This document shows, in pieces, positions 7,934 through 15,660 of a stretch of DNA of 35,905 bases. Made by a program: the position numbers and the translations under genes. The notes beneath the pieces are model-generated. The model was not told where the DNA came from. It saw nothing but the letters and a program-made list of their open reading frames with translations, and did not search any database. The stretch comes from JBJSXF01 sp046086225 (GTDB lineage: Bacteria > Actinomycetota > Acidimicrobiia > IMCC26256 > PALSA-610), in the NCBI GenBank assembly GCA_046086225.1, contig JBJSXF010000066.1, positions 1 to 35,905 on the forward strand, given 5' to 3'. The first letter of the stretch is position 1; each line of letters starts with the position of its first letter.

Positions 7934-9418
7934 GTGATCGATCCCCGCACCCCCGTCGTCGTCGGTGCCGGCCAGACGACCCAGCGGATCGCCCCGGCCG
8001 ATGCGTCCGCCCCGATCGACCTGCTGGCCGAAGCGGCGCGGGCCGCCGAACAGGACGCCGGGCGACCCTTGCTCGCCCGGGCCGACGTCATCGCCGTGGT
8101 GGCGATCGTCTCGTGGCCGTACCCCGACCCCGGGGCCTACCTCGCCCGCCGACTCGGTGTCGAACCGGCCGCGACGATGGTGTCGACGGTCGGCGGCAAC
8201 AGCCCGCAGCTGCTCATCGACGAGCTCGCCGACGCCATCACCCGTGGCGACTGCGACGTGGCCCTGATCGGCGGGGCCGAGGCCATGCACACGCGCTGGC
8301 GGGCCCGCCGCGAACCGCCGGTCGACCTCCGGTGGGATGACGGCGGCGATCCCCCGTGCGCCCGGGTGATCGGCGACGACCGGCCGGGCACCAGCCCGTA
8401 CGAGGAAGCGCACCTCGCGGTCGCACCCACCATGGTCTATCCGCTCTTCGAGACCGCGCTGCGGGCCGAGGCGGGCGAGACGGTCACCGAGCACCGAATC
8501 CGCGTGTCGGAGCTCTGGGCACGGTTCTCGGAGGTGGCCGCCGACAACCCGGCGGCCTGGACCCGAGCGGCGCGCACCGCCGAGGAGATCCGCACGGTCG
8601 GACCGAGCAACCGCATGATCGTCGCGCCCTACCCGAAGCTGATGTGCTCGAACATCGACGTCGACCAGGGCGCCGCACTCATCCTGTGCTCCTACGCCGC
8701 GGCCCGCGATGCCGGCGTCGCCGACGACCGCATGGTGTTCCTCCACGCCGCCGCCGAGGCCCACGACCACTGGCGCTTCACCGAGCGGGCCTCCCTCACC
8801 CGCTCCCCCGCGATCGCCACCGTCGCTCGCGAGGCACTCACCGCCGCCGGGCTCGGCACCGGTGACCTCGCCCACCTCGACCTCTACTCCTGCTTCCCGG
8901 CCGCCGTACAGATCGCCCGACGCGAGCTCGGACTCGCCGCCGACGACCCGCGTCCGCTGACGGTCACCGGAGGCCTCGGCTTCGCGGGCGGCCCCGTGAA
9001 CAACTACCCGACCCACGCCATCGCCCGCATGGTCGAGCTCCTCCGGGCCGATCCGGGCGCGTTCGGGCTCACCACCGCGCTCGGCTGGTACGTGACGAAG
9101 CATGCCGCTGCGATCTGGTCCGCGACACCGCCCCGCCACCCCTTCGCCACCCGCCGTCCGCAAGCCGAGGTCGACGCGCTCCCCCGCCGCACGGTCGCCG
9201 GACTCATCGACGGCGAGGCGGTCATCGAAGCGACCGCCGTCGCGCACGAACGCGACGGCGAGCCCTCGGCCGCCATCGTGAGCCTCCTCGACGACGACGG
9301 CCGCCGCGCCCTCGCCAACACGCGCGACCCCGACACCCTCCGGTCGATGACCGACGAGGCGTGGGAAGGCCGCCGGGTCGCGGTCGGCAACGACGGCACG
9401 ACCAACTCGCTGCGCTGA
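7934..9418 (+). CDS. Thiolase-like protein (TLP1-type, acetyl-CoA acetyltransferase family)
   Basis: A 494-aa thiolase-fold protein. The N-terminal half opens with the usual PVVVGAGQT strand. The segment that normally carries the nucleophilic Cys reads STVGGNSPQLL (about 84-93) and has no Cys. The C-terminal half has GFAGGPVNNYPTHAIARM in place of the usual GGAIALGHP loop. The last 90 residues look like the extra OB-fold-like domain of actinobacterial thiolase-like proteins type 1. CoA or acyl-CoA binding is likely, but classical thiolytic activity is doubtful without the Cys. GTG start lies 12 bp after the nuclease stop, so it may share that transcript. Confidence 0.82.
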   Translation: MIDPRTPVVVGAGQTTQRIAPADASAPIDLLAEAARAAEQDAGRPLLARADVIAVVAIVSWPYPDPGAYLARRLGVEPAATMVSTVGGNSPQLLIDELADAITRGDCDVALIGGAEAMHTRWRARREPPVDLRWDDGGDPPCARVIGDDRPGTSPYEEAHLAVAPTMVYPLFETALRAEAGETVTEHRIRVSELWARFSEVAADNPAAWTRAARTAEEIRTVGPSNRMIVAPYPKLMCSNIDVDQGAALILCSYAAARDAGVADDRMVFLHAAAEAHDHWRFTERASLTRSPAIATVAREALTAAGLGTGDLAHLDLYSCFPAAVQIARRELGLAADDPRPLTVTGGLGFAGGPVNNYPTHAIARMVELLRADPGAFGLTTALGWYVTKHAAAIWSATPPRHPFATRRPQAEVDALPRRTVAGLIDGEAVIEATAVAHERDGEPSAAIVSLLDDDGRRALANTRDPDTLRSMTDEAWEGRRVAVGNDGTTNSLR

Positions 9419-9441
9419 CCCCGTCCGATCATCCGCAGCCC

Positions 9442-9834
9442 GTGAGCACCCCGACCCGACCGCCCCGCCCGCCTTCACGGGGGCGCATGCTGGCCCGGGG
9501 TGCCACGCGCCGGTGTCCCCGCTGCGGTTCGGGGCACCTGTTCCGCCGCTGGTTCGTCATGGTCCCCGACTGCCCGCGCTGCGGGCTGCACTTCGAACGC
9601 GAAGCGGGCTACTGGACCGGCGCGGTGGCGATGAACACGATCCTCGTCGGTGGCCTCTTCACGATCGTCCTCGTGATCTGCCTCGTGCTCACCGTGCCCG
9701 ACGTGCCCTTTGTCGCGATCCTGGGCATCGTCGTGCCGATCACGCTCCTCGGCCCGCTCGTCGCCTACCCGTTCTCGAAGACGATCTGGTGCGCCGTCGA
9801 CCTCGCGTTCCTCGAGGCGCTCGACCGATTCTGA
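9442..9834 (+). CDS. DUF983 family zinc-ribbon membrane protein
   Basis: A 130-aa protein. A cytoplasmic zinc ribbon (C25-x2-C28 and C44-x2-C47) is followed by two transmembrane helices (about 62-84 and 90-112). The segment GYWTGAVAMN between ribbon and first helix is typical of DUF983. Its function is unknown. GTG at 9442 is the first start that gives the family-typical length; the larger open frame upstream overlaps the thiolase gene. It is the last gene of the plus-strand cluster and converges on the small gene ending at 9850. Confidence 0.8.
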   Translation: MSTPTRPPRPPSRGRMLARGATRRCPRCGSGHLFRRWFVMVPDCPRCGLHFEREAGYWTGAVAMNTILVGGLFTIVLVICLVLTVPDVPFVAILGIVVPITLLGPLVAYPFSKTIWCAVDLAFLEALDRF

Positions 9835-9840
9835 GTGCGG

Positions 9841-9859
9841 CGGCGGCGCTCAGCCGCCG
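9841..9859. terminator. Hairpin at convergent junction, stop codon in loop
   Basis: CGGCGGC (9841-9847) pairs perfectly with GCCGCCG (9853-9859) around the loop GCTCA. The TCA is the minus-strand stop codon of the small gene. There is no T tract on either side, so it may stabilise 3' ends or act with Rho. Confidence 0.5.
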
Positions 9860-10089
9860 AGATCGACCTCGAGTCGGAGCACGCCGTCGGCGAACGACCA
9901 GCGGGCATCGCCGATGATGGCGAAGTCCTGGAAGTCGAGCTGGGCCCGCTCGACGAACCGCTCGCGCTCGGGGCCGGCGATGGGCGGGAGCGGTCGCTCG
10001 CGCACCGCGGCCGCCCGCTCCCGGAAGCGGGCGAGCATCGCGTCGACATCGAGCTCGTCGCCCGAACCCCCTGCTCCGACCACGGCCAC
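9850..10089 (-). CDS. Small conserved-looking protein of unknown function downstream of prmC
   Basis: A 79-aa soluble protein I do not recognise. It begins with a Gly-rich stretch, then an amphipathic helix (DVDAMLARFRERAAAVRER), a proline turn, and an acidic/aromatic tail ending in VLRLEVDLGG. Start is GTG at 10089-10087, four bases after the prmC stop; a second GTG two codons later is possible. The frame has normal high GC at third positions and continues the prfA-prmC operon, which supports it being a real gene. The site usually held by sua5/tsaC in this gene order contains only this gene, which has no resemblance to Sua5. Confidence 0.6.
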   Translation of the reverse strand: MAVVGAGGSGDELDVDAMLARFRERAAAVRERPLPPIAGPERERFVERAQLDFQDFAIIGDARWSFADGVLRLEVDLGG

Positions 10090-10093
10090 GAAC

Positions 10094-10993
10094 CTACCCG
10101 GCCCGGGCGACGAGGACCCGGGCCCGACCGGTGAGGTCCTCGTGCACCACGACCTCCGCCCAACCGAGGGCCCGGGCCCGGTCCGCCATCGTCGCCGCCT
10201 GATGCGGCGCGAGCTCGAGCACGAGCGCGCCGGGCGTCGCCACCCAGCGCCGACCCTCCGCGAGGAGGTGATCGAGCGCTTCGGTGCCGAGGGGACCGGC
10301 CACGAGCGCGCCGTACGGCTCATGGTCGGCGACCTCGGCGGGGAGCTCGGCCACCTCGGCCTCCGCGATGTACGGCGGGTTGGCCACGACGAGCGCGAGC
10401 CGACCCCGGAGCCCGGTGGGGAGTGCCGTGAACCACGAGCCGGGCGGGGCGAGCCGAACCCGGGTCGCGGCGCAGCCCGCGACGTTGGCGGCGGCGACGG
10501 CGAGCGCGTCGATGCTCGCGTCGGCGGCCCAGACCTCGACGTCGGGCAGCTCGGCGGCCAGGGCGATCGCGATCGCGCCCGATCCGGTGCCGAGATCGGC
10601 GACCACGGCCCGGGGCGGCGCCTCGATGACATCGGGACGTGGGCGCGCCCGGCGCAGGCCGAGCCGGACGGCCTCGGCGAGGGCCACCTCCACCACGATC
10701 TCGGTCTCCGGCCGGGGGATGAGCACCCGACGGTCGACCATGAGATCGAGATCGCGGAACCCCCACGCCCCGATCACGTATTGGAGGGGCTCACCCGCCA
10801 CCCGTCGATCGAGCATCGCCTCGACCCGGGCCCGAGCCCGGGCGGTCGGCTCGGCGTCCGCGATCTCGACCCACTCGTCGGGGCCGAAGCCCGACACCGC
10901 CTCGGTGAGGAACCGGGCCTCAACCGCCGGTGAGGCGACGCCGGCCGCTGCGAGGCGAGCGGTCGCCGCGGCGCGCAGCTCACGCCAGGACAC
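10094..10993 (-). CDS. prmC: Peptide chain release factor N5-glutamine methyltransferase
   Basis: HemK/PrmC (299 aa), which methylates the Gln of the GGQ motif in release factors. The N-terminal helical domain ends in PLQYVIGAWGFRDL. The Rossmann domain has the SAM loop DLGTGSG (133-139) and the substrate-binding motif NPPY (205-208). The start is GTG two bases after the prfA stop, so the methyltransferase is coupled to its own substrate, a very conserved pairing. A 485-residue open frame covering the same stretch only adds shadow of prfA. Confidence 0.95.
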   Translation of the reverse strand: MSWRELRAAATARLAAAGVASPAVEARFLTEAVSGFGPDEWVEIADAEPTARARARVEAMLDRRVAGEPLQYVIGAWGFRDLDLMVDRRVLIPRPETEIVVEVALAEAVRLGLRRARPRPDVIEAPPRAVVADLGTGSGAIAIALAAELPDVEVWAADASIDALAVAAANVAGCAATRVRLAPPGSWFTALPTGLRGRLALVVANPPYIAEAEVAELPAEVADHEPYGALVAGPLGTEALDHLLAEGRRWVATPGALVLELAPHQAATMADRARALGWAEVVVHEDLTGRARVLVARAG

Positions 10994-10995
10994 GA

Positions 10996-12060
10996 TCAGT
11001 CCCCGGCGAGCCGACGCTGCCGCTCTTCGGCGGCGAGGGCTGCGACGATGTCGTCGAGCTCGCCGTCGAGCACCCGGTCGAGCGAGTGCACGGTGAGACC
11101 GATGCGGTGGTCGGTGACCCGGTTCTCCTTGTAGTTGTAGGTGCGGATCTTCTCCGAGCGCCCGCCGCTGCGCACCTGCTCGCGCCGTGCCGCGCTCACC
11201 TCGGCCTGCTGGCGCTCCTGCTCGGCCCGCAGCAGCCGCGAGCGGAGGATCCGCATCGCCTTCTCCTTGTTCTGGAGCTGGCTCTTCTCGTCCTGGCACG
11301 TGACCACGAGACCGGTGGGGAGATGGGTGATCCGCACCGCCGAGTCGGTCGTGTTGACCGACTGCCCGCCCGGTCCGGTCGAACGGTAGACATCGATCTC
11401 GAGGTCGGCCGGGTCGACGTCGACATCGACCTCGTCGGCTTCCGGCAGCACCGCCACGGTCGCCGCGCTCGTGTGGATCCGGCCCTGGGCCTCGGTCGCC
11501 GGGACCCGTTGCACCCGGTGCGGACCGCCCTCGAAGCGGAACCGACCCCACGCCTCCTCGCCCTTCACCACGAAGGTGATGTCGCGCCAGCCCCCCTGGT
11601 CGGACGGTTGGCTGGACAGCACCTCGACCCGCAGGCCGTGCCGGTCGGCGTACCGCTGGTACATGCGGGCCAGGTCACCCGCCCACAGGTTCGCCTCCTC
11701 GCCGCCTTCGGCCCCCTGGATCTCGACGATCGCGTTGCGCCCCTCGTTCGGATCCCGGGGCAAGAGGAGCTCGCGAATCGTGTCCTCGAGTCCCGCCCGC
11801 CGGTGGTCGGTCTCGGCGACCTCGGCGGCGAGCAGCTCGTGCAGCTCGGGATCGTCCTCCCCGGCGAGCGCCTCCCGGGCCCAGTCCCCGGCGCGCACGA
11901 CCGCCCGCCACTCGCGCCCTGCTTCGACCAGGGGCTTGAGCTCGGCGTGGCGCCGACCGGCATCGCGGGCGGCCCGACGGTCGCCCGACGCGAAGATGCG
12001 CGGGAGATCGACCTCGAGCGCGTCGAACTCGGCTTCGAGCGGCTCGAGCTGCGGGAACAT
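10996..12060 (-). CDS. prfA: Peptide chain release factor 1
   Basis: RF1 (354 aa, full length), which releases peptides at UAA and UAG. The codon-recognition tripeptide is PAT (187-189), the RF1 signature rather than the SPF of RF2. The catalytic GGQ is at 231-233 in STGPGGQSVNTTDSAVRI. The N-terminal coiled-coil domain is slightly short. The ATG at 12060 has no clear ribosome-binding site but lies 9 bases after TACCCT, suggesting a leaderless mRNA. Confidence 0.97.
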   Translation of the reverse strand: MFPQLEPLEAEFDALEVDLPRIFASGDRRAARDAGRRHAELKPLVEAGREWRAVVRAGDWAREALAGEDDPELHELLAAEVAETDHRRAGLEDTIRELLLPRDPNEGRNAIVEIQGAEGGEEANLWAGDLARMYQRYADRHGLRVEVLSSQPSDQGGWRDITFVVKGEEAWGRFRFEGGPHRVQRVPATEAQGRIHTSAATVAVLPEADEVDVDVDPADLEIDVYRSTGPGGQSVNTTDSAVRITHLPTGLVVTCQDEKSQLQNKEKAMRILRSRLLRAEQERQQAEVSAARREQVRSGGRSEKIRTYNYKENRVTDHRIGLTVHSLDRVLDGELDDIVAALAAEERQRRLAGD

Positions 12061-12069
12061 CGTGCGCCG

Positions 12070-12075
12070 AGGGTA
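12070..12075 (-). promoter_or_regulatory. Predicted -10 element for leaderless prfA mRNA
   Basis: TACCCT on the minus strand, 9 bases before the prfA ATG. No clear -35 is visible. Confidence 0.4.
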
Positions 12076-12118
12076 CCGGCCGACCGAACGGCACTCCGCG
12101 ACCGGACCGGGCCGCCGT

Positions 12119-12124
12119 TAGATT
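12119..12124 (+). promoter_or_regulatory. Predicted -10 element for the acyltransferase gene
   Basis: TAGATT ends 8 bases before the GTG at 12133, compatible with a leaderless transcript. It shares the 72-bp divergent gap with the prfA promoter. Confidence 0.45.
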
Positions 12125-12132
12125 CCCGGACC

Positions 12133-14235
12133 GTGCCCGGGACGATCGCACCCGCCGCGGATGCGCCCGCCCGCGAGGATCCCGACCACCTCGGCTACCG
12201 GCCCGCCATCGACGGATTGCGCGCCGTCGCGGTCCTCGCCGTCGTCGCCTATCACGACGACTACGGATGGGCCCGGGGCGGGTTCCTCGGCGTCGACACG
12301 TTCTTCGTGCTCTCCGGGTTCCTGATCACGACGCTGCTCCTCCTCGAGCACCGCCGGACGGGCGGGATCGGTCTCCTCGCCTTCTGGGGTCGTCGCCTCC
12401 GACGCCTCGTGCCCGCATTGCTCCTCGTGCTGGGCGGGGTCGCCGCCTTCTGCGCGCTCTGGGTGACGCCCTACGAGGTCGGCCGGTTCCGGGGCGATGC
12501 CGTCGCGAGCCTCTTCTACGTCACCAACTGGCGGTTCGTCGCCGACGGCTCGTCGTACTTCGACCTCGTGGCCTCGCCGTCTCCGGTGAAGCACCTCTGG
12601 TCGCTCGCGATCGAGGAGCAGTTCTACCTGGTCTGGCCGGTCGTGGTCGTCGGCTGTCTCGCCCTCGGTCGCCGCGGCGTGCGGGTCCTCACGACGGTGA
12701 CCGTCGCCGGGACCGTCGCGTCGGTGGTCGTCATGGCCCGGGCCTACGCGGCCGACGATCCCTCGCGTGCGTACTACGGCACCGATTCCCGGGTTCACAC
12801 CGTGCTCGTCGGCGCGCTCCTCGCCATCCTCCTCACAGCCCGCCCGGTGTCGTCACCGCGCGCCCGCCGCCTCGTGACCGGATTCGGTCTCGCCGGCGCG
12901 GTCGTCGTCGGATGGGCGATGGTCACCTGGTCCGACACCGGCGCCGCCTACTACCGGGGCGGATCGCTCGCGTTCGCCGTCGCCGCCGCGGCCGTCGTCG
13001 CCACCCTGGCCCACGCCCGACCCGACGGGCTCGGGCGGCTGCTCGCCCACCGCCCGCTCGTCGCGCTGGGACGCATCTCGTACGGCGTGTACCTCTGGCA
13101 CTGGCCCGTGGGGCTCGCGCTGACTCCTCCCCGCATCGGGTTCGACGGCCCCGCCCTCGACGTCCTCCGCCTCGTGACCACGCTCGCCATCGCTACCGCG
13201 TCCTACCGCTTGGTCGAGATGCCGATCCGGCGCGGCGCGCTCGGACCGCGCGCCTCGGCGGTGCTCGCGCCGACCGCCGCCGCCCTGACCGCCGTCGCGA
13301 TCCTGGCCGGCACCACCGGAGCCCGACCGCTGCCCGGTTACCTGCGGGGCATCGCTCTGCCGACCGCGGCCGCCACGGCGACCGCCATTGCGCCCGAGCC
13401 CGAACGACCGGTACCCGTCCGCAGCGGGTCCGACGACCCGGGCGCGCAGAACGTCATCCCGATCTTCGCCTGCCCCGACGCCACGGCCGCGGAGACCGCC
13501 GAAGCCGAGGCCGAGGTCACCCGCCTCGGGAACACCCCGAGCGGGAGCCGCACCGACGCGCCGCTCCGGGTGCTCGTGATCGGCGACTCCCTCGCCTGCA
13601 GCCTCGCCGTCGGACTCGAGCCCGCCGCCGCCGGCGCGATCTCGGTGGAGCAGGTGGCCATGATCGGCTGTGGCGTCATTGCGGGGGCGGTATGGGACGA
13701 CCGCGAGCCCTTCCCGGCCCGCACCGGCACCTGCCCACCCGTCGTGATCGGATGGATCCGCGAGGCGCTCGCCCGCTTCGCCCCCGATGTGGTCGTGTGG
13801 CTGAGCACCTGGGAGCGGATGAACCTCGTCGACGGCCCCCGGCTGGCGGTCACCGGCACACCCGCCTGGTCACGTCTGCTCGACGCCCGCTTCGGAGCCG
13901 TGGTCGACGAGATCACCGCCGGGGGCGCCCGTGTGGTCATGGCCACGGTGGCCGCGCCGGCCCCCGCCGGACTCGCCGGGGGCGGACGCATCACGAGCCC
14001 CGAGTTCGACTGGCGGTTCGGTGAGCTGAACGCCGAGCTCCGCCGGCTCGCCGCGACCCGCCCGAACCGGGTGCGGCTCGTCGATGTCGCCGCCGACCTC
14101 TGCCCCGAGGGGCCGCCGTGCCCGAAGGCGGTCGCCGGTGGGCTCGAGCCCCGTCTGCTCGACGGCGCCCACTTCACCCCGGCCGGCGCGGTGTGGGCCT
14201 CGGGCCGGATGCTCCCCGCGATCCTCGGCCGCTGA
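12133..14235 (+). CDS. OafA/YrhL-type membrane O-acyltransferase with C-terminal SGNH domain
   Basis: A 700-aa protein. The N-terminal acyltransferase-3 domain (about 20-370) holds roughly ten transmembrane helices. It starts with YRPAIDGLRAVAVLAVVAYH, where H41 is the likely catalytic His, and continues with GGFLGVDTFFVLSGFLI. A Pro/Ala-rich linker leads to an extracytoplasmic SGNH hydrolase-like domain (about 475-700) with GDS at 484-486 and the Asp/His pair in DGAH at 677-680. Such fusions usually O-acetylate surface polysaccharides or peptidoglycan; the exact acceptor cannot be read here. GTG at 12133 is chosen for its -10-like TAGATT and because the earlier open frame overlaps prfA. Confidence 0.88.
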   Translation: MPGTIAPAADAPAREDPDHLGYRPAIDGLRAVAVLAVVAYHDDYGWARGGFLGVDTFFVLSGFLITTLLLLEHRRTGGIGLLAFWGRRLRRLVPALLLVLGGVAAFCALWVTPYEVGRFRGDAVASLFYVTNWRFVADGSSYFDLVASPSPVKHLWSLAIEEQFYLVWPVVVVGCLALGRRGVRVLTTVTVAGTVASVVVMARAYAADDPSRAYYGTDSRVHTVLVGALLAILLTARPVSSPRARRLVTGFGLAGAVVVGWAMVTWSDTGAAYYRGGSLAFAVAAAAVVATLAHARPDGLGRLLAHRPLVALGRISYGVYLWHWPVGLALTPPRIGFDGPALDVLRLVTTLAIATASYRLVEMPIRRGALGPRASAVLAPTAAALTAVAILAGTTGARPLPGYLRGIALPTAAATATAIAPEPERPVPVRSGSDDPGAQNVIPIFACPDATAAETAEAEAEVTRLGNTPSGSRTDAPLRVLVIGDSLACSLAVGLEPAAAGAISVEQVAMIGCGVIAGAVWDDREPFPARTGTCPPVVIGWIREALARFAPDVVVWLSTWERMNLVDGPRLAVTGTPAWSRLLDARFGAVVDEITAGGARVVMATVAAPAPAGLAGGGRITSPEFDWRFGELNAELRRLAATRPNRVRLVDVAADLCPEGPPCPKAVAGGLEPRLLDGAHFTPAGAVWASGRMLPAILGR

Positions 14236-14268
14236 TCGCAGCCGTACCCGCCCACCGAGGCGGGGCGA

Positions 14269-14301
14269 CTCAGCCGCCGCGCGCCCGGCTCAGCCGCCGC
14301 G
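14269..14301. repeat. Duplicated 13-bp segment around the end of the monooxygenase gene
   Basis: CTCAGCCGCCGCG occurs at 14269-14281 and 14289-14301. The second copy contains the stop codon of the luciferase-like gene; the first repeats it just past the end, giving a second minus-strand TGA. It looks like a local tandem duplication. Confidence 0.75.
14286..14296. terminator. Small hairpin at convergent junction, stop codon in loop
   Basis: CGGC (14286-14289) and GCCG (14293-14296) enclose TCA, the minus-strand stop of the luciferase-like gene. The stem is short, and the duplicated copy nearby may add to it. Confidence 0.3.
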
Positions 14302-15660
14302 GAGGAGCTCGTCGAGCCCGCCCGGACCCTGCGCCGAACGCTCGGCGAACGTGTCGAGCATGCGGTGAAAGTCGTCGGCCCCGGCCCGATCGGCCATCGC
14401 CCGGGGAATCGCGGGGAACGAGTAGTCGTCGGCCGGCAGCGGCGGATGATCGGAAGCGGGCTTGCGAGCGAGGGCGCGCTCGACCACCGGGGCCAGTCGT
14501 GCCTGCTTCTCCCGCTCGGCCCGGTCGGCCCGTTCGGCGAACTCGGGCAGCACCTCGCGGCCGAGGATCTCGAGCGACTCCATGATGTGCTCGTGCCGGT
14601 TGCGACCGGCCTGGAAGCACAGGATCACCTGATCGACCCCGCACGCCTCGTAGCGCCGGAGGTACTCGCGCACCTGATCCGGAGTGCCGACCGCACCCCG
14701 CAGGCCCTGGGCCGCGTCGGTGACGACCTTGGCCCCGAGCCGATCGGAGGCACCCGACGCCGCGGCGACCGCCTCGGGGTCGTAGCCGCGCTCGTGACGC
14801 CGGCTCGCGAACTCCGACCACACGTCGGTCACCCCGGGCCGGTGCCGTCCGAACACGTAGTAGTGCGCCAGCGAGTACCCGAAGAAGTTGGCCCCCTCGA
14901 GGCCGCGACGCACCGCCTCGTCCTCGTCGGGGTGGCACATGAAGGTCGTGACGCACGCCAGGTTCGGGTTCACCGCGTCGCCGATCGGCACGCACTCGGC
15001 GGCGAAGGTCTCGTAGTAGTCGTCGACCCAGAATCGGGCCTCTTCCGGGTCGACGAAGGCGAAGGCCAGCGCCCCGATGCCGTGCTGGGCCGCGAGGTGG
15101 ATGGTGTCCCGCCGACTGCACGCCAGCCACAGCGGCGGGTGCGGCCGCTGGAAGGGCTTGGGCACCACGTTCCGGGGCGGCATCGTGACGAACTCCCCGA
15201 CGTGGCCGGTGAACGGCTCCTCGGTGAGACACCGGAGCGCGACCCGCAGGCCCTCCTCCCACGCCGCCCGCTTGCGCTCGGGATCGATGAGGAAGCCGCC
15301 GAGCTCGGCCTCCGACGACGATTCGCCCGACCCGAACTCACAGCGCCCGCCGCTCAGCAGATCGAGCATCGCGATCCGCTCGGCGACCCGGGCCGGATGG
15401 TTGTAGCCGGGCGCGGTCTGCACGATGCCGTGCCCGAGCCGGATCCGCTTCGTGCGCTGCGAAGCCGCGGCGAGGAACACCTCGGGTGCACTCGAATGCG
15501 AGTACTCCTCGAGAAAGTGATGCTCGACCTCCCACAGGTAGTCGACCCCGATCGCGTCGGCGTACTCGATCTGCTCGAGTGCGTCCTGCAGCAGGCGGTG
15601 CTCGGCGTCGGGCGCCCACGGCCGGGGCAGCTGGTGCTCGTAGAAGATGCCGATCCTCAC
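14290..15660 (-). CDS. LLM-class (luciferase-like) flavin or F420-dependent monooxygenase
   Basis: A 456-aa TIM-barrel protein of the bacterial luciferase family. The N-terminus MRIGIFYEHQLPRPW, the segment YLWEVEHHFLEEYSHSSAPEV and the strand KRIRLGHGIV are typical, as is GGRCEFGSGE. It is about 80-100 residues longer than many members, with a charged C-terminal extension from about residue 370. Substrate, and whether it uses FMN or F420, cannot be told. GTG at 15660 overlaps the stop codon of the diiron-like gene (GTGA), so the two are translationally coupled and probably serve one oxidative pathway. Confidence 0.85.
   Translation of the reverse strand: MRIGIFYEHQLPRPWAPDAEHRLLQDALEQIEYADAIGVDYLWEVEHHFLEEYSHSSAPEVFLAAASQRTKRIRLGHGIVQTAPGYNHPARVAERIAMLDLLSGGRCEFGSGESSSEAELGGFLIDPERKRAAWEEGLRVALRCLTEEPFTGHVGEFVTMPPRNVVPKPFQRPHPPLWLACSRRDTIHLAAQHGIGALAFAFVDPEEARFWVDDYYETFAAECVPIGDAVNPNLACVTTFMCHPDEDEAVRRGLEGANFFGYSLAHYYVFGRHRPGVTDVWSEFASRRHERGYDPEAVAAASGASDRLGAKVVTDAAQGLRGAVGTPDQVREYLRRYEACGVDQVILCFQAGRNRHEHIMESLEILGREVLPEFAERADRAEREKQARLAPVVERALARKPASDHPPLPADDYSFPAIPRAMADRAGADDFHRMLDTFAERSAQGPGGLDELLRGG

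Noticed and set aside
6689..9478. A 929-codon minus-strand open frame opposite the nuclease and thiolase-like genes
   Set aside because: Composition is Gly/Arg/Val/Asp-rich without domains, as expected for the antisense of GC-rich codons; the plus-strand genes have clear motifs.
9841..9859. Classical Rho-independent terminators at convergent junctions
   Set aside because: Stems are good but no T-rich tract follows on either strand at any of the five sites, so they are listed only as hairpin candidates.
9850..10089. The small gene after prmC as a truncated sua5/tsaC
   Set aside because: At 79 aa it has none of the KxR...SxN pattern of Sua5 and no sign of a frameshifted remainder nearby.
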